Shown: positions 1 to 10,250, counted from the first letter of the stretch. The stretch: DNA of 64,000 bases from Pseudomonas fluorescens (GCF_001708445.1 NZ_CP015637.1:4217001-4281000); one strand, 5' to 3'. A program made the numbers and translations. Notes: generated from the sequence alone by a model not told the origin.

Positions 1-58
1 TTCCGTTGCTCACAGCCCCCTACTCTGCCCCCTTGCCCCTTTGCATGGATAGAGCGCT

Positions 59-1252
59 ATGAGCAACAGCCCTTCACTGACCGATTGCCCAACGACAGCC
101 CAGCCTGACGTACTACCGCTGGGCGGCTTGCTGGCCCTGGCGTGCGCCGGGTTTATCACCATCCTCACTGAAGCCATGCCCGCCGGGCTCCTGCCGCAGA
201 TGGGCGAAGGCCTCGACGTATCGCCTGCACTCGTCGGTCAATTGGTCACTCTCTACGCGCTAGGGTCGCTACTCGCGGCGATACCGTTGACGCTGCTGAC
301 CCGAGGCTGGCGTCGGCGGCCATTGTTACTGGTCGCCATCGGTGGTTTCGCGCTGGTCAACAGTGTCACGGCGCTGTCCAGTCACTATGGGCTGACCCTG
401 GGGGCCCGCTTTTTTGCCGGGGTCTTCGCCGGCCTGCTCTGGGCGTTGTTGGCAGGCTATGCAAGCCGGATGGTTGCACCGCACTTGCAAGGCCGGGCGA
501 TCGCCGTAGCGATGCTGGGCGCGCCATTGGCCTTGTCCCTGGGTGTGCCCGCCGGCACATTCCTAGGCACCGTTGCAGGCTGGCGCCTGAGCTTTGCGAT
601 CATGACCGGGCTGACGCTGGTGCTGCTGATCTGGGCGCGCTGGCAGCTCCCGGACTTTGCCGGCGAACCGCCAGGAAAACGCTTGGGAATGCGTGAAGTA
701 TTGACCTTGCCAGGTATTCGTCCGGTGTTGTGGGTGACCTTTACCTACGTGCTCGCCCACAACATTCTCTACACCTACATCGCCCCGCTGCTGGCGCCTG
801 CCGCGATCACCGCCGATATCGACCGGGTGCTACTGGTGTTTGGCCTGGCGGCGCTGCTGAGCATCTGGTTAGCCGGCCTGTTGATTGATCGTTGGTTGCA
901 TACACTGCTGCTGATCAGTTGTGCGCTGTTTGGCTTGATAGCCGTGGCGCTGGCGTTCTGGATCAACATACCCGCCGTCATCTACGTGGCTATCGCCCTC
1001 TGGGGCCTGGCATTTGGCGGCCTGCCCGCATTGTTGCAGACCGCACTGGCCAAATCGGCAGGCGCGTCGGCGGATGCCGCGCAATCGATGCTGGTGACCG
1101 TATGGAACCTGGGGATAGCGGGCGGCGGGCTGGCCGGCGGGGTGTTGCTTGAGGGCTGGGGGGTTGCGGCGTTTCCATGGGCGGTGGTGCTGTTGATGCT
1201 ACTGGCCTTGGCCGGTGCATCACAGGCTGCGCCTTCGACCTCTATCCCTTGA
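59..1252 (+). CDS. MFS transporter, DHA1-type
   Basis: A 397-residue integral membrane protein with about 12 hydrophobic segments. The loop after the second segment carries the basic RGWRRRP stretch typical of the MFS loop 2-3 motif. The N-terminal segment containing TEAMPAGLLPQMGEGL resembles the AraJ/YdhP-like sugar or drug efflux permeases of the DHA1 group. It probably exports a small molecule across the inner membrane by proton antiport; the substrate cannot be read from the sequence. The gene stands alone and converges on ppiD, with a shared hairpin terminator between them. The ATG at 59 was chosen because the ORF has full family length from there; upstream sequence is cut by the window edge. 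Confidence 0.85.
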   Translation: MSNSPSLTDCPTTAQPDVLPLGGLLALACAGFITILTEAMPAGLLPQMGEGLDVSPALVGQLVTLYALGSLLAAIPLTLLTRGWRRRPLLLVAIGGFALVNSVTALSSHYGLTLGARFFAGVFAGLLWALLAGYASRMVAPHLQGRAIAVAMLGAPLALSLGVPAGTFLGTVAGWRLSFAIMTGLTLVLLIWARWQLPDFAGEPPGKRLGMREVLTLPGIRPVLWVTFTYVLAHNILYTYIAPLLAPAAITADIDRVLLVFGLAALLSIWLAGLLIDRWLHTLLLISCALFGLIAVALAFWINIPAVIYVAIALWGLAFGGLPALLQTALAKSAGASADAAQSMLVTVWNLGIAGGGLAGGVLLEGWGVAAFPWAVVLLMLLALAGASQAAPSTSIP

Positions 1253-1306
1253 GTCCTCCTGAAGATAGGCCAGAAGGTGTAAACCTTATTCAGGGCGGGA
1301 CACACA

Positions 1307-1350
1307 TAAAAAAAAAGCCCCAGGTCCTTTCAGGCCGAGGGCTTTTGTTC
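1307..1350. terminator. Bidirectional intrinsic terminator between MFS gene and ppiD
   Basis: A hairpin with AAGCCC and GGGCTT arms is flanked by an A-run on one side and TTTTG on the other. On the minus strand it ends in a run of nine T and would terminate ppiD; on the plus strand it could serve the MFS gene. Confidence 0.75.
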
Positions 1351-1359
1351 AAACCGACA

Positions 1360-3234
1360 TCAATACTTCTTGATATCAGCCTTGCTTTCCAACTGCTTGC
1401 GGTACGCCGCGAAGTCTTGCTGACCCACGCGGGAAGCGAGGAAGCGGCGGTATTGCGCCTTTTCTTCGTCCGATGGGGCGGCGGCTTCGTTGACACCATT
1501 CAAGCGCACGATCACCAGGCTACCGTCAGCCAGGGTCACGGTGGTGAAGGTCGGCTTGTCCTTGGCCACGGGCTTGGGCATGCGGAACAGCGCTTGCAGA
1601 ACAGCTGGGTCAATCGTTTCCTGGCTACGGGTCGCCGCTTCAGTGACTTTCCAGGCCTGGCCATCGACTGGCTGGTTCAGCGGAGTCTTGCCATCACGCA
1701 AGCTGGCGATCAACTCGTCAGCGTGAGCCTTGGCAGCCGCGCTGGCGCGTTCCTTGGCCATCTGCGTACGGATCGCGGCCGCAACGCTTTCCAGCGGCAG
1801 TTGCTTAGGCTTGAGGTGCTCTTTGGCACGCAGCACGATGATGGTTTCCGGATCCAGCTCGATGGCGGTGCTGTTGGCACCCTCATCCAACACTTCCGGG
1901 CTGAATGCAGCGGTGACCACGGCACGGTTGGCCGCAATGCCTTCGCCACCTTCACGGCCAAATGGCGCGGAGGTGTGCACGGTCAGCTTGAGGTCAGAGG
2001 CTGGCTGGGCCAGGTCGGAAGCTTCGAATGCCGCATCTTCCAATTGCTTGGTCGCTTCGACGAAACGCTGCTCGACCTGCTGGGTCTTGAGTTCGCGGGT
2101 CAGCTTGTCTTTCAGGCTGGCAAATGTCGGCACTTGCGGTGCCTCGACACCCAACAGCTTGATCAGGTGCCAACCGAAGCTGCTGCGTACCGGCGCCGAG
2201 ACCTGATCCTTGTTCAATGCATACAAGGCAGTCTCGAAGTCCGGATCGTAAACGCCTGGGCCGGCATAACCCAGGTCGCCACCATTGTTGGCCGAACCTG
2301 GATCCTGGGAAAACTCCTTGGCCAGGGCTTCGAACTTCTCGCCCTTGGCCAGGCGCGCCTGGATTTCCTCGATCTTGGCCTTGGCTTGCGCCTCGCTGAC
2401 CTTGTCGTTGACTTCAATCAGGATGTGCGCCGCACGACGCTGTTCAGCGAGGTTGGCGGTTTCTTTCTGATAGGCAGCCTGCAGGTCTTCGTCCTTGACG
2501 GTAACCTGGTCGAAGAAGGACGACTTCTTCAGTTCCAGATAGTCGATGACTACCTGGTCCGGGGTCATGAATTCCTTGGCGTGCTGGTCATAGTAAGCCT
2601 TGACCTCGTCGTCGGTGAGCTTCACCGCCGCAGGGTTGGCCTTGATATTGACGGTGGCGAAATCGCGGGTCTGTTTTTCCAGGCGGGCAAATGCCAGTAC
2701 CTCGGCGTCGGTCACAAAACCGCTGCCGGCGATGCCTGCGCGAACCTGGCCGATCAGCATTTCCTGGGTCAGCATCTGACGGAACTGCAGACGGCTGTAG
2801 CCCAGTTGACGAATCACTTGGTCAAAGCGTTCGGCACTGAATTTGCCGTCCACCTGGAATTCCGGCGTCTGCAGGATCACCTGGTCCAGTGCCGCTTCGG
2901 AGAAGCCGAACTTGGAGTCAGCCGCACCTTGCAGCAGCAGCTTGCGATCGATCAGGCCCTTGAGGGCTGCATCGCGCAGCAATTTTTCGTCCAGCAGGGA
3001 GGCATCAAAATCCTTGCCCAGCTGTTGCATGAGCTGACGACGTTGCATGTCGACGGCCTGGCTCAGTTCGGTCTGGGTGATTACTTCACCGTTGACCTTG
3101 GCCACGTCCTGCTTGGTGTTGGTCGAAGCCTGGAAAATGGCCTCGATACCGGTGAACGCCATCAATGCGACGATGATCCCGATAATGGTCTTGGCAATCC
3201 AGCCTTGTGAATTGTCCCTGATATTCTGCAGCAT
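1360..3234 (-). CDS. ppiD: Peptidyl-prolyl isomerase PpiD, periplasmic chaperone
   Basis: A 624-residue membrane-anchored periplasmic folding factor that assists newly exported proteins. The N-terminus is a short cytoplasmic stretch followed by one transmembrane anchor (about residues 16-34). A SurA-N-like chaperone region follows, with a parvulin rotamase domain near residues 265-355 (RRAAHILIEV through SSFGWHLIKL) and a long C-terminal chaperone region. Length matches the family (about 620). It is the last gene of the conserved lon-hupB-ppiD run on the minus strand. The ATG at 3234 gives the expected MLQNIRDNSQGW start. Identification is firm from the domain order and context. Confidence 0.95.
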   Translation of the reverse strand: MLQNIRDNSQGWIAKTIIGIIVALMAFTGIEAIFQASTNTKQDVAKVNGEVITQTELSQAVDMQRRQLMQQLGKDFDASLLDEKLLRDAALKGLIDRKLLLQGAADSKFGFSEAALDQVILQTPEFQVDGKFSAERFDQVIRQLGYSRLQFRQMLTQEMLIGQVRAGIAGSGFVTDAEVLAFARLEKQTRDFATVNIKANPAAVKLTDDEVKAYYDQHAKEFMTPDQVVIDYLELKKSSFFDQVTVKDEDLQAAYQKETANLAEQRRAAHILIEVNDKVSEAQAKAKIEEIQARLAKGEKFEALAKEFSQDPGSANNGGDLGYAGPGVYDPDFETALYALNKDQVSAPVRSSFGWHLIKLLGVEAPQVPTFASLKDKLTRELKTQQVEQRFVEATKQLEDAAFEASDLAQPASDLKLTVHTSAPFGREGGEGIAANRAVVTAAFSPEVLDEGANSTAIELDPETIIVLRAKEHLKPKQLPLESVAAAIRTQMAKERASAAAKAHADELIASLRDGKTPLNQPVDGQAWKVTEAATRSQETIDPAVLQALFRMPKPVAKDKPTFTTVTLADGSLVIVRLNGVNEAAAPSDEEKAQYRRFLASRVGQQDFAAYRKQLESKADIKKY

Positions 3235-3304
3235 GCGTCCCCCAGAAACGGTTGAACTTCAAAATTAGGCAACCGTGGAGCGTGGGTAGAGTCCGGATAG
3301 AAGA

Positions 3305-3328
3305 AAGGCGCATCCGAGGATGCGCCTT
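3305..3328 (-). terminator. Intrinsic terminator downstream of hupB and tRNA-like element
   Basis: Ten-base perfect arms (AAGGCGCATC and its complement) enclose a 4-nt loop, followed on the minus strand by TTTCTTC. It would end the hupB transcript after the tRNA-like fold and before ppiD. Confidence 0.75.
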
Positions 3329-3336
3329 CTCGTAAC

Positions 3337-3414
3337 TGGCGGAGCGGACGGGGGTTTGAACCCACACCCCCGGCGTGGCGACCCAATGGATACGTGGGTC
3401 AGCTTCCGCTCCGC
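3337..3414 (-). ncRNA. tRNA-like structured element in the hupB 3' region
   Basis: On the minus strand a 10-bp perfect closing stem (GCGGAGCGGA, 3405-3414, with 3339-3348) is followed by CA, so the 3' end reads CCGCCA. Inside lie two hairpins: a 6-bp stem at 3395-3400/3380-3385 and a 6-bp C/G-rich stem at 3367-3372/3349-3354 whose loop contains GGTTCAAA, like a T-loop. The result is a three-way junction of about 78 nt with tRNA-like ends. No D-arm is present and a canonical 5-bp T stem does not form, so it is not an ordinary tRNA. It lies between the hupB stop and a terminator. It may be a small RNA or an mRNA 3'-end structure; the identity is unknown. Confidence 0.45.
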
Positions 3415-3465
3415 TGCCAGGCCAGACCTGCGTCGGACCCGGGTAGGTAAAGGCTTGATCGAAAC

Positions 3466-3738
3466 TTAGTTAACGGCTTCTTTCAGGGCTTTACCGGCTT
3501 TGAAACCTGGTTTTTTGGCAGCAGCGATTTGCAGTGCTTTGCCAGTCTGTGGGTTACGGCCAGTGCGAGCTGGGCGGTCAGTCACAGAGAAAGTACCGAA
3601 GCCTACCAGTACCACCGAGTCGCCGGCCTTCAGAGCGCCAGTGACGGATTCGATTACTGCGTCCAGCGCACGGCCAGCAGCAGCTTTCGGGATATCAGCG
3701 GATGCGGCGATAGCATCAATCAGTTCCGACTTGTTCAC
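3466..3738 (-). CDS. hupB: DNA-binding protein HU-beta
   Basis: A 90-residue nucleoid protein that binds and bends DNA as a dimer. The sequence has the HU fold, with the arm motif [21 protein letters not shown] that intercalates in the minor groove. The GTG start at 3738 gives [11 protein letters not shown], the standard HU N-terminus, and is preceded by AAGGGGA. An upstream in-frame ATG would add 28 residues foreign to the family and was rejected. It sits between lon and ppiD as in other gammaproteobacteria and has its own promoter. Confidence 0.97.
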   Translation of the reverse strand: MNKSELIDAIAASADIPKAAAGRALDAVIESVTGALKAGDSVVLVGFGTFSVTDRPARTGRNPQTGKALQIAAAKKPGFKAGKALKEAVN

Positions 3739-3833
3739 TCTAAGTCCCCTTATATATCTATTGAGTATGATTCTAAGTTTTTTGGTGAAAGCAAAAACCA
3801 GTGCTGAATGGCCTACAGACACTTAAGAGCCGC

Positions 3834-3863
3834 TTTATAACAAGGGCTCTAAAAAGCTGTCAA
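3834..3863 (-). promoter_or_regulatory. Sigma-70 promoter of hupB
   Basis: On the minus strand the consensus -35 TTGACA (3858-3863) and -10 TATAAA (3834-3839) are separated by 18 bp, about 95 bp upstream of the hupB GTG and just after the lon stop. The match supports independent hupB transcription. Confidence 0.7.
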
Positions 3864-3886
3864 GGAAGCCCCCAGGCTTTAACGCA

Positions 3887-6283
3887 TTAATGCGTGCTAA
3901 TTCTTTCCTTGGAATCAGACTCGCGTTTTTCGTCCTTCGCGACTATCTCCGGAGCCACATCCGGCAAGGGCTCCGGCGCGTATTGCAGCGCAATTTGCAG
4001 GACTTCGTCAATCCATTTAACCGGTTTAATCTGAAGATCTTGCTTGATATTGTCAGGAATTTCCTTCAAGTCGCGAACATTCTCTTCAGGAATGATCACC
4101 GTCTTGATTCCACCCCGATGTGCAGCAAGCAATTTCTCTTTCAGGCCACCGATAGCCAATACCTGGCCACGCAGGGTAATTTCCCCGGTCATGGCCACAT
4201 CGGCGCGCACGGGAATGCCGGTCAGGGCCGAGACCAGGGCCGTGCACATGCCTACGCCTGCGCTAGGGCCGTCTTTAGGGGTCGCCCCTTCCGGCATGTG
4301 GATGTGAGTGTCGTGCTTCTCGTGGAAGTCCAGAGGGATCCCCAGGCTTCGGGCACGACTGCGCACCACGGTCTGGGCAGCGGTGATGGATTCGACCATC
4401 ACGTCACCGAGGGAACCGGTCTTGATCAGTTGGCCCTTACCCGGGATCACCGCGGCTTCGATGGTCAGCAACTCGCCGCCCACCTGGGTCCACGCCAGGC
4501 CAGTCACCTGCCCGACCTGATCCTGCTGCTCCGCCAGGCCGTAACGGAATTTACGTACGCCCAGGAAGTGCTCCAGGGAGTCGGCGGCAACCTTCACCGA
4601 GAAACGTTTTTCCAGCGCATGTTCCTTGACCGCCTTGCGGCAAATCTTCGCAATCTGGCGCTCAAGTCCCCGCACGCCGGCCTCGCGGGTGTAGTAACGC
4701 ACCAGGTCGCGAATGGCCTCGACTTCGAATTCGATCTCACCTTTCTTCAGGCCATTGGCCGAAATCTGCTTGGGCGCGAGGTATTTGACCGCGATGTTGA
4801 TCTTCTCGTCCTCGGTGTAACCCGGCAGACGAATCACCTCCATCCGGTCCAGCAAAGCTGGCGGAATGTTCATGGAGTTGGAGGTGCACAGGAACATTAC
4901 GTCGGACAAGTCGTAGTCGACTTCCAGGTAATGGTCGTTGAAATTGTGGTTCTGCTCGGGGTCGAGCACTTCGAGCAAGGCCGACGCCGGATCGCCACGC
5001 ATGTCGCTGCCCATTTTGTCGATTTCATCGAGCAGGAACAGCGGGTTGCGCACACCCACCTTTGTCATCTTTTGAATCAATCTTCCTGGCATCGAGCCAA
5101 TGTATGTGCGGCGATGACCACGGATTTCGGCCTCATCACGCACGCCACCAAGTGCCATGCGCACGAATTTACGGTTAGTGGCATTGGCAATGGACTCGGC
5201 CAGGGAGGTTTTACCCACGCCCGGAGGCCCAACCAGGCACAACACCGGACCACGAATTTTCTTCACGCGCTTTTGCACGGCGAGGTATTCGAGGATGCGC
5301 TCTTTGACTTCTTCGAGGCCGTAGTGGTCGGCGTCAAGAATGTCTTCAGCGCGGGTCAGGTCCAGACGCACTTTGGTCTGGGCCTTCCACGGCACCTGTA
5401 CCAGCCAGTCGATATAGGACCGAACCACAGTGGCCTCGGCCGACATCGGCGACATTTGCTTGAGCTTGTTCAGCTCGGCATTGGCTTTGGTCAGGGCGTC
5501 TTTCGGCAGGCCAGCGGCATCGATGCGTTTTTTCAGCTCTTCGATTTCGTTGTGGCCTTCCTCGCTGTCGCCGAGCTCTTTCTGAATGGCCTTCATCTGC
5601 TCATTCAAGTAGTACTCGCGCTGGCTGCGCTCCATTTGTTTCTTCACACGACCACGGATGCGCTTCTCGACCTGCAGCAGGTCGATTTCGGCATCCAGCA
5701 GCGCCAGGACGTGCTCGACACGGGCGGACAGGTCGATGATTTCGAGAATGTCTTGCTTCTGTTCGATCTTCAGCGCCATGTGCGCGGCCATGGTGTCGAC
5801 CAGGCGGCTTGGCTCATCGATGCTGTTGAGGGACGACAGGACCTCCGCCGGGACTTTCTTGCCCAGCTGCACATATTGCTCGAACTGCGAAAGCAAGCTG
5901 CGTACAAACACTTCAGATTCGCGCTCAGGGGCCTCGGCTTCGTCGATCAGCGCCACTTCCGCGCGCAGGTGGCCGTCCACCTCCATGAAACGCTCCACCG
6001 CGCCGCGTTGCTCACCTTCCACCAGCACCTTGACGGTGCCATCCGGCAGCTTGAGCAGTTGCAACACAGTCGCAACAGTACCGACGCGATACAAGGCATC
6101 TTCACCTGGATCATCATCAGCAGGATTTTTCTGGGCCAACAGCAGGATCTGCTTGTCGCCCGTCATCGCAGCCTCGAGGGCTTCGATAGACTTCTCGCGC
6201 CCCACGAACAGCGGGATAACCATGTGCGGATAGACGACGACATCACGCAACGGCAGGAGAGGCAATTCGATGGTTGTCTTCAT
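3887..6283 (-). CDS. lon: ATP-dependent protease Lon
   Basis: A 798-residue cytoplasmic AAA+ protease that degrades misfolded and regulatory proteins. The sequence shows the N-terminal LON substrate domain ([15 protein letters not shown]), a coiled-coil region, Walker A GPPGVGKT, Walker B FLLDEIDK, and the proteolytic domain with the catalytic Ser in DGPSAGVGM and Lys in [14 protein letters not shown]. The start [12 protein letters not shown] at 6283 follows a GAGGCGAAA ribosome site; a longer upstream in-frame extension is not family-like. Its neighbours clpX (upstream) and hupB (downstream) give the canonical order. Confidence 0.97.
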   Translation of the reverse strand: MKTTIELPLLPLRDVVVYPHMVIPLFVGREKSIEALEAAMTGDKQILLLAQKNPADDDPGEDALYRVGTVATVLQLLKLPDGTVKVLVEGEQRGAVERFMEVDGHLRAEVALIDEAEAPERESEVFVRSLLSQFEQYVQLGKKVPAEVLSSLNSIDEPSRLVDTMAAHMALKIEQKQDILEIIDLSARVEHVLALLDAEIDLLQVEKRIRGRVKKQMERSQREYYLNEQMKAIQKELGDSEEGHNEIEELKKRIDAAGLPKDALTKANAELNKLKQMSPMSAEATVVRSYIDWLVQVPWKAQTKVRLDLTRAEDILDADHYGLEEVKERILEYLAVQKRVKKIRGPVLCLVGPPGVGKTSLAESIANATNRKFVRMALGGVRDEAEIRGHRRTYIGSMPGRLIQKMTKVGVRNPLFLLDEIDKMGSDMRGDPASALLEVLDPEQNHNFNDHYLEVDYDLSDVMFLCTSNSMNIPPALLDRMEVIRLPGYTEDEKINIAVKYLAPKQISANGLKKGEIEFEVEAIRDLVRYYTREAGVRGLERQIAKICRKAVKEHALEKRFSVKVAADSLEHFLGVRKFRYGLAEQQDQVGQVTGLAWTQVGGELLTIEAAVIPGKGQLIKTGSLGDVMVESITAAQTVVRSRARSLGIPLDFHEKHDTHIHMPEGATPKDGPSAGVGMCTALVSALTGIPVRADVAMTGEITLRGQVLAIGGLKEKLLAAHRGGIKTVIIPEENVRDLKEIPDNIKQDLQIKPVKWIDEVLQIALQYAPEPLPDVAPEIVAKDEKRESDSKERISTH

Positions 6284-6324
6284 GATTTCGCCTCTATGAC
6301 AGTTGAAAAGTAAGCTTGAAACCA

Positions 6325-6353
6325 AGATGGGGGCTGCATGCAAAAAAAACAAG
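6325..6353 (-). promoter_or_regulatory. Candidate sigma-32 heat-shock promoter of lon
   Basis: On the minus strand CTTGTT (6348-6353) and CCCATCT (6325-6331) are separated by 16 bp, close to the RpoH consensus (CTTGAA, about 13-16 bp, CCCCATNT). It lies about 40 bp upstream of the lon ATG. lon is an RpoH target in relatives, which fits. Confidence 0.55.
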
Positions 6354-6412
6354 CTTATTGCCAGCAGTTAAACGCAGGAAAACCGGTACAGCCAAAACGC
6401 GTCCTAAAAACT

Positions 6413-6434
6413 AAGGGGCCCCTAAAGGCCCCTT
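6413..6434 (-). terminator. Terminator of clpX
   Basis: Eight-base arms AAGGGGCC/GGCCCCTT enclose a 6-nt loop, followed on the minus strand by AGTTTTTAG. It lies 25 bp after the clpX stop. Confidence 0.75.
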
Positions 6435-6458
6435 GTTTGTAAAGCAACTGCAAAACGC

Positions 6459-7742
6459 TTACGCGTCTGGCGCAGCCTTGGCAGCAGGCTCACTGTTTTC
6501 GTAGATATACAGTGGCTTGGACTTACCTTCAATAACGCTTTCGTCGATCACCACTTTACTCACCTCGGATTGCGAGGGGATTTCGTACATGGTGTCGAGC
6601 AACACGCCTTCGAGAATCGAGCGCAGGCCACGCGCACCGGTCTTGCGCTCCAGTGCCCGCTTGGCCACCGATTTGAGTGCATCGGTACGGAACTCGAGGT
6701 CTACACCTTCCATTTCGAACAGCTTGGCATATTGCTTGGTCAGGGCGTTTTTCGGCTCGGTGAGGATCTGAATCAGAGCAGCCTCATCCAACTCGTCCAA
6801 CGTGGCCAGGACCGGCAGACGGCCAACGAATTCCGGGATCAGACCGAACTTGACCAGATCGTCAGGTTCAACTTCACGCAGGGACTCGCCCACCTTCTTG
6901 CCTTCTTCCTTGCTGCGTACCTCTGCACTGAAACCAATGCCGCCACGGGTGGAACGGTTTTGAATAACCTTTTCCAGACCGGAGAACGCACCGCCACAGA
7001 TGAACAGGATGTTACGCGTATCAACCTGAAGGAATTCCTGCTGCGGATGCTTGCGGCCGCCTTGTGGCGGTACGGAAGCAACCGTGCCTTCAATCAGCTT
7101 CAACAGTGCCTGCTGAACGCCTTCACCGGAAACATCCCGGGTGATCGACGGATTGTCGGACTTGCGGGAAATCTTGTCGATTTCGTCGATGTAGACAATA
7201 CCCATCTGGGCCTTCTCAACATCGTAGTCGCACTTCTGCAGCAGTTTCTGAATGATGTTCTCGACATCTTCACCCACGTAGCCAGCCTCGGTGAGGGTGG
7301 TGGCGTCGGCGATGGTGAACGGAACGTTCAGCAGGCGAGCGAGGGTTTCTGCAAGCAGGGTTTTACCCGAGCCTGTAGGTCCAATCAGCAAGATGTTGCT
7401 CTTGCCGAGTTCGACTTCGTCGCCTTTCTTGTCACGCTGGTTCAAGCGCTTGTAGTGGTTGTACACCGCTACGGCCAGAACCTTCTTTGCACGCTCTTGA
7501 CCAATCACATACTGGTCAAGGATGCCGCTGATTTCTTTAGGCGAAGGCAATTTATGCGCGCTGCTTTCGGCCTGGGCTTCCTGCACCTCCTCACGGATGA
7601 TGTCATTGCACAGGTCGACGCACTCGTCGCAGATAAAGACCGAGGGGCCGGCAATCAATTTGCGTACTTCATGCTGGCTTTTGCCACAGAAGGAGCAATA
7701 GAGCAGCTTGCCGTTGTCCTCGCCGTTGCGGGTGTCAGTCAT
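6459..7742 (-). CDS. clpX: ClpX, ATPase and unfoldase subunit of ClpXP
   Basis: A 427-residue AAA+ unfoldase that recognises tagged substrates and feeds them to ClpP. The N-terminal C4 zinc-binding domain is visible (CSFCGKS then CDECVDLC). Walker A is GPTGSGKT, Walker B is VYIDEIDK, and the IGF loop that docks into ClpP is in GGIGFSAEV. The start [12 protein letters not shown] at 7742 is the family start; the 11-residue upstream extension was rejected. It is immediately downstream of clpP on the same strand. Confidence 0.97.
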   Translation of the reverse strand: MTDTRNGEDNGKLLYCSFCGKSQHEVRKLIAGPSVFICDECVDLCNDIIREEVQEAQAESSAHKLPSPKEISGILDQYVIGQERAKKVLAVAVYNHYKRLNQRDKKGDEVELGKSNILLIGPTGSGKTLLAETLARLLNVPFTIADATTLTEAGYVGEDVENIIQKLLQKCDYDVEKAQMGIVYIDEIDKISRKSDNPSITRDVSGEGVQQALLKLIEGTVASVPPQGGRKHPQQEFLQVDTRNILFICGGAFSGLEKVIQNRSTRGGIGFSAEVRSKEEGKKVGESLREVEPDDLVKFGLIPEFVGRLPVLATLDELDEAALIQILTEPKNALTKQYAKLFEMEGVDLEFRTDALKSVAKRALERKTGARGLRSILEGVLLDTMYEIPSQSEVSKVVIDESVIEGKSKPLYIYENSEPAAKAAPDA

Positions 7743-7790
7743 TCGTTCGATCCAAATCCGATAGGCTTGCAACACAAGATGAAGGCTTAT

Positions 7791-7810
7791 GCGGGCTTTT
7801 TCAAGCCCGC
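7791..7810 (-). other. Hairpin between clpP and clpX
   Basis: An 8-bp perfect stem (GCGGGCTT with a 4-nt loop) lies in the 112-bp clpP-clpX gap. On the minus strand it is followed by ATAAGCC rather than a T-run. It looks more like a partial attenuator or mRNA processing or stability element than a full terminator. Confidence 0.45.
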
Positions 7811-7854
7811 CGGTGATCGGACAAGCCGACCAGCCCTATTTTGAGCAGCTTATA

Positions 7855-8490
7855 TTAAGCGGGGCGCTTTTCGATCACTGCGTCGATCAACCCGTAATCA
7901 CGTGCCGCTTCGGCACTCATGAAATTGTCACGGTTGGTATCACGCTCGATTTCTTCCAAGGTATGCCCGCTGTGCTTGGCCATCAGCGTGTTGAGACGCT
8001 CACGAATAAAGAGGATCTCCCTGGCATGGATTTCGATATCCGATGCCTGGCCCTGGAAGCCGCCCAGTGGCTGGTGAATCATCACACGCGAGTTCGGCAG
8101 GCAGTAACGCTTGCCTTCGGCACCAGCGGTCAGCAGGAATGCGCCCATGCTGCATGCCTGGCCGATGCAGGTGGTCGACACGTTCGGCTTGATAAACTGC
8201 ATGGTGTCGTAGATCGACATGCCCGCAGTCACCGAACCGCCCGGCGAGTTAATGTAAAGATGGATGTCCTTGTCCGGGTTTTCCGCTTCAAGGAACAGCA
8301 GTTGCGCACAGATCAGGTTGGCCATGTAGTCCTCTACAGGACCCACCAGAAAGATCACTCGCTCCTTGAGCAGGCGCGAGTAGATGTCGTAGGCGCGTTC
8401 GCCACGAGCGGACTGCTCGACAACCATCGGGACCAGGCCGCCTGCGGCCTGGATATCAGAGTTCTGCTGAATATAGGAATTACGGAACAT
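7855..8490 (-). CDS. clpP: ClpP, serine protease subunit of ClpXP
   Basis: A 211-residue self-compartmentalising serine peptidase that forms the tetradecameric chamber partnered by ClpX. The catalytic Ser is in [11 protein letters not shown], the His in [11 protein letters not shown] and the Asp in the [15 protein letters not shown] region. Length matches the family (about 207-213). The ATG at 8490 gives [14 protein letters not shown], with a short N-terminal propeptide region. It follows tig and precedes clpX on the minus strand. Confidence 0.97.
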   Translation of the reverse strand: MFRNSYIQQNSDIQAAGGLVPMVVEQSARGERAYDIYSRLLKERVIFLVGPVEDYMANLICAQLLFLEAENPDKDIHLYINSPGGSVTAGMSIYDTMQFIKPNVSTTCIGQACSMGAFLLTAGAEGKRYCLPNSRVMIHQPLGGFQGQASDIEIHAREILFIRERLNTLMAKHSGHTLEEIERDTNRDNFMSAEAARDYGLIDAVIEKRPA

Positions 8491-8529
8491 GCTCTGCAGT
8501 TACTCCCAAATAGTCATGTCTTGAAAACA

Positions 8530-8556
8530 CATAAGCCAGCGCGAGGCTGGCTTATG
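8530..8556 (-). terminator. Terminator of tig
   Basis: Eleven-base perfect arms (CATAAGCCAGC) enclose a 5-nt loop, followed on the minus strand by TGTTTTC. It lies 26 bp after the tig stop and before clpP. Partial read-through into clpP is possible. Confidence 0.7.
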
Positions 8557-8581
8557 GTTGTATTTCGAACGAGTTGGGCAA

Positions 8582-9892
8582 TCAGTCGGCTTGTGGTGCT
8601 TCGACCGGTTTGACTGCTTCTTCGTAAGAGACCGATTTATCGGTCACCTTAGCCTTCTGCAGAACAGTATCCACAACTTGTTCTTCCAGCACAACCGAAC
8701 GTACTTCGTTCAGCTGCTGGTCATTCTTGTAGTACCAAGCCACGACCTGCTCAGGCTCCTGGTAGGCCGAAGCCATTTCCTGGATCATTTCGCGAACGCG
8801 GTCTTCGTCAGGCTTGAGGTCGAACTGCTTGACCACTTCAGCCACGATCAGGCCCAGCACGACGCGGCGCTTGGCCTGCTCTTCGAACAGCTCGGCCGGC
8901 AGTTGATCAGGCTTGATGTTGCCACCAAATTGCTGAACAGCTTGTACGCGCAGGCGATCCACTTCGTTGGACAGCAGGGCCTTAGGCACTTCGATCGGGT
9001 TGGCGGCCAGCAGACCGTCCATCACCTGATTCTTGACCTTGGACTTGATGGCCTGGCGCAGCTCGCGCTCCATGTTCTTGCGAACTTCGGTGCGGAAGCC
9101 TTCGATACCGGTTTCCTTGATACCGAATTGAGCGAAGAACTCTTCGTTCAGCTCTGGCAGCTTAGGCTCGGAAACGCTGTTGACAGTCACGGTGAACTCG
9201 GCGGCTTTGCCAGCCAGGTCCAGGTTCTGGTAGTCAGCTGGGAAAGTCAGGTTCAGGACGCGTTCTTCACCAGCCTTCGCGCCAACCAGGCCGTCTTCGA
9301 AGCCCGGGATCATGCGATTGGAGCCCAGCACCAACTGAGTACCCTTGGCGGAGCCGCCGGCGAATACTTCGCCATCAACCTTGCCCACGAAATCGATGTT
9401 CAGCTGGTCTTCGTTCTGGGCGGCACGGTCGGCCACTTCGAAACGAGTGTTCTGCTTGCGCAGGATTTCCAGCATGTTGTCCAGGTCCGAATCGGCCACT
9501 TCAGCGCTCAGGCGCTCGATAGCGATACCGTCGAAACCGGCAACGGTGAACTCTGGGAACACTTCGAATACGGCAACGTATTCCAGGTCCTTGCCGGCTT
9601 CCAGGGACTTAGGCTCGATCGACGGCGAACCAGCCGGGTTCAGCTTTTGCTCAACAACGGCTTCGTAGAAGGAAGCCTGGATCACGTCACCTACCGCTTC
9701 CTGGCGCGCATCAGCACCAAAACGGCGCTTGATTTCGCTCATTGGCACTTTGCCTGGACGGAAGCCAGCGATCTTGGCCTTTTGGGCAGTCTGCTGCAGA
9801 CGCTTGTTGACCGCAGTCTCGATGCGCTCTGCCGGCACGGTGATGCTCAGGCGGCGCTCGAGAGCAGTAGTATTTTCAACAGAAACTTGCAT
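8582..9892 (-). CDS. tig: Trigger factor, ribosome-associated chaperone and prolyl isomerase
   Basis: A 436-residue chaperone that binds at the ribosomal exit tunnel and shields nascent chains. The N-terminal ribosome-docking motif GFRPGKVP is present near residue 45. The FKBP-type isomerase domain spans roughly residues 155-245 and a helical C-terminal domain follows. The start [14 protein letters not shown] at 9892 is the family start; a 21-residue extension was rejected. It heads the tig-clpP-clpX-lon run. Confidence 0.97.
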   Translation of the reverse strand: MQVSVENTTALERRLSITVPAERIETAVNKRLQQTAQKAKIAGFRPGKVPMSEIKRRFGADARQEAVGDVIQASFYEAVVEQKLNPAGSPSIEPKSLEAGKDLEYVAVFEVFPEFTVAGFDGIAIERLSAEVADSDLDNMLEILRKQNTRFEVADRAAQNEDQLNIDFVGKVDGEVFAGGSAKGTQLVLGSNRMIPGFEDGLVGAKAGEERVLNLTFPADYQNLDLAGKAAEFTVTVNSVSEPKLPELNEEFFAQFGIKETGIEGFRTEVRKNMERELRQAIKSKVKNQVMDGLLAANPIEVPKALLSNEVDRLRVQAVQQFGGNIKPDQLPAELFEEQAKRRVVLGLIVAEVVKQFDLKPDEDRVREMIQEMASAYQEPEQVVAWYYKNDQQLNEVRSVVLEEQVVDTVLQKAKVTDKSVSYEEAVKPVEAPQAD

Positions 9893-10250
9893 GGATATTC
9901 CTCGTTGCACAGACGTTAGCCGGCCGTTTCCGACCCCAGAATCAAGGGCATGCATTCTAGTGGGTCAAACTCAAGAAGTCACCCTACTGGAAACGGGTAA
10001 AAAAACAGCAGGCAATTTATCGGTACGAATGCACGAATGCAGCTCGCCCCGGTGACAAATAACAGCCAATCACGCCAGGGCTCTGCGCCAACCCTTCTAT
10101 ATATAGAAGAAGTCGCCGATCATCTCCCTGACAGCCCACCCCACGAACAGGGCAGGCAAGCAGTGCAGCATCATCGAGATACATAAATACGACGAAACGC
10201 CCCGCTCTTGCGACCCAGCACCTACAGCCGCCGGGTACTCGAACCGCTAA
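9893..10250. other. Intergenic region between tig and the tRNA operon
   Basis: About 360 bp with no convincing ORF. It must hold the minus-strand tig promoter. A perfect 16-bp palindrome CTTCTATATATAGAAG lies at 10094-10109, about 200 bp upstream of tig; it could be part of a promoter or an operator. In P. aeruginosa, from memory, the parRS two-component genes lie in this interval; they are absent here. Confidence 0.5.

Noticed and set aside
1177..3210. A 677-codon open frame antisense to ppiD
   Set aside because: It mirrors the conserved ppiD gene, has low-complexity Gln/Leu/Gly-rich content and no recognisable domain. Long antisense frames are expected at this GC content.
3337..3414. Ordinary tRNA or selenocysteine tRNA
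   Set aside because: The D-arm is missing, the putative anticodon stem has a 9-nt loop, and a 5-bp T stem cannot form. It was kept as a tRNA-like element only.
3890..6313. An 807-codon open frame antisense to lon
   Set aside because: It is a codon-bias shadow of lon with no ribosome site or domain; lon is certain.
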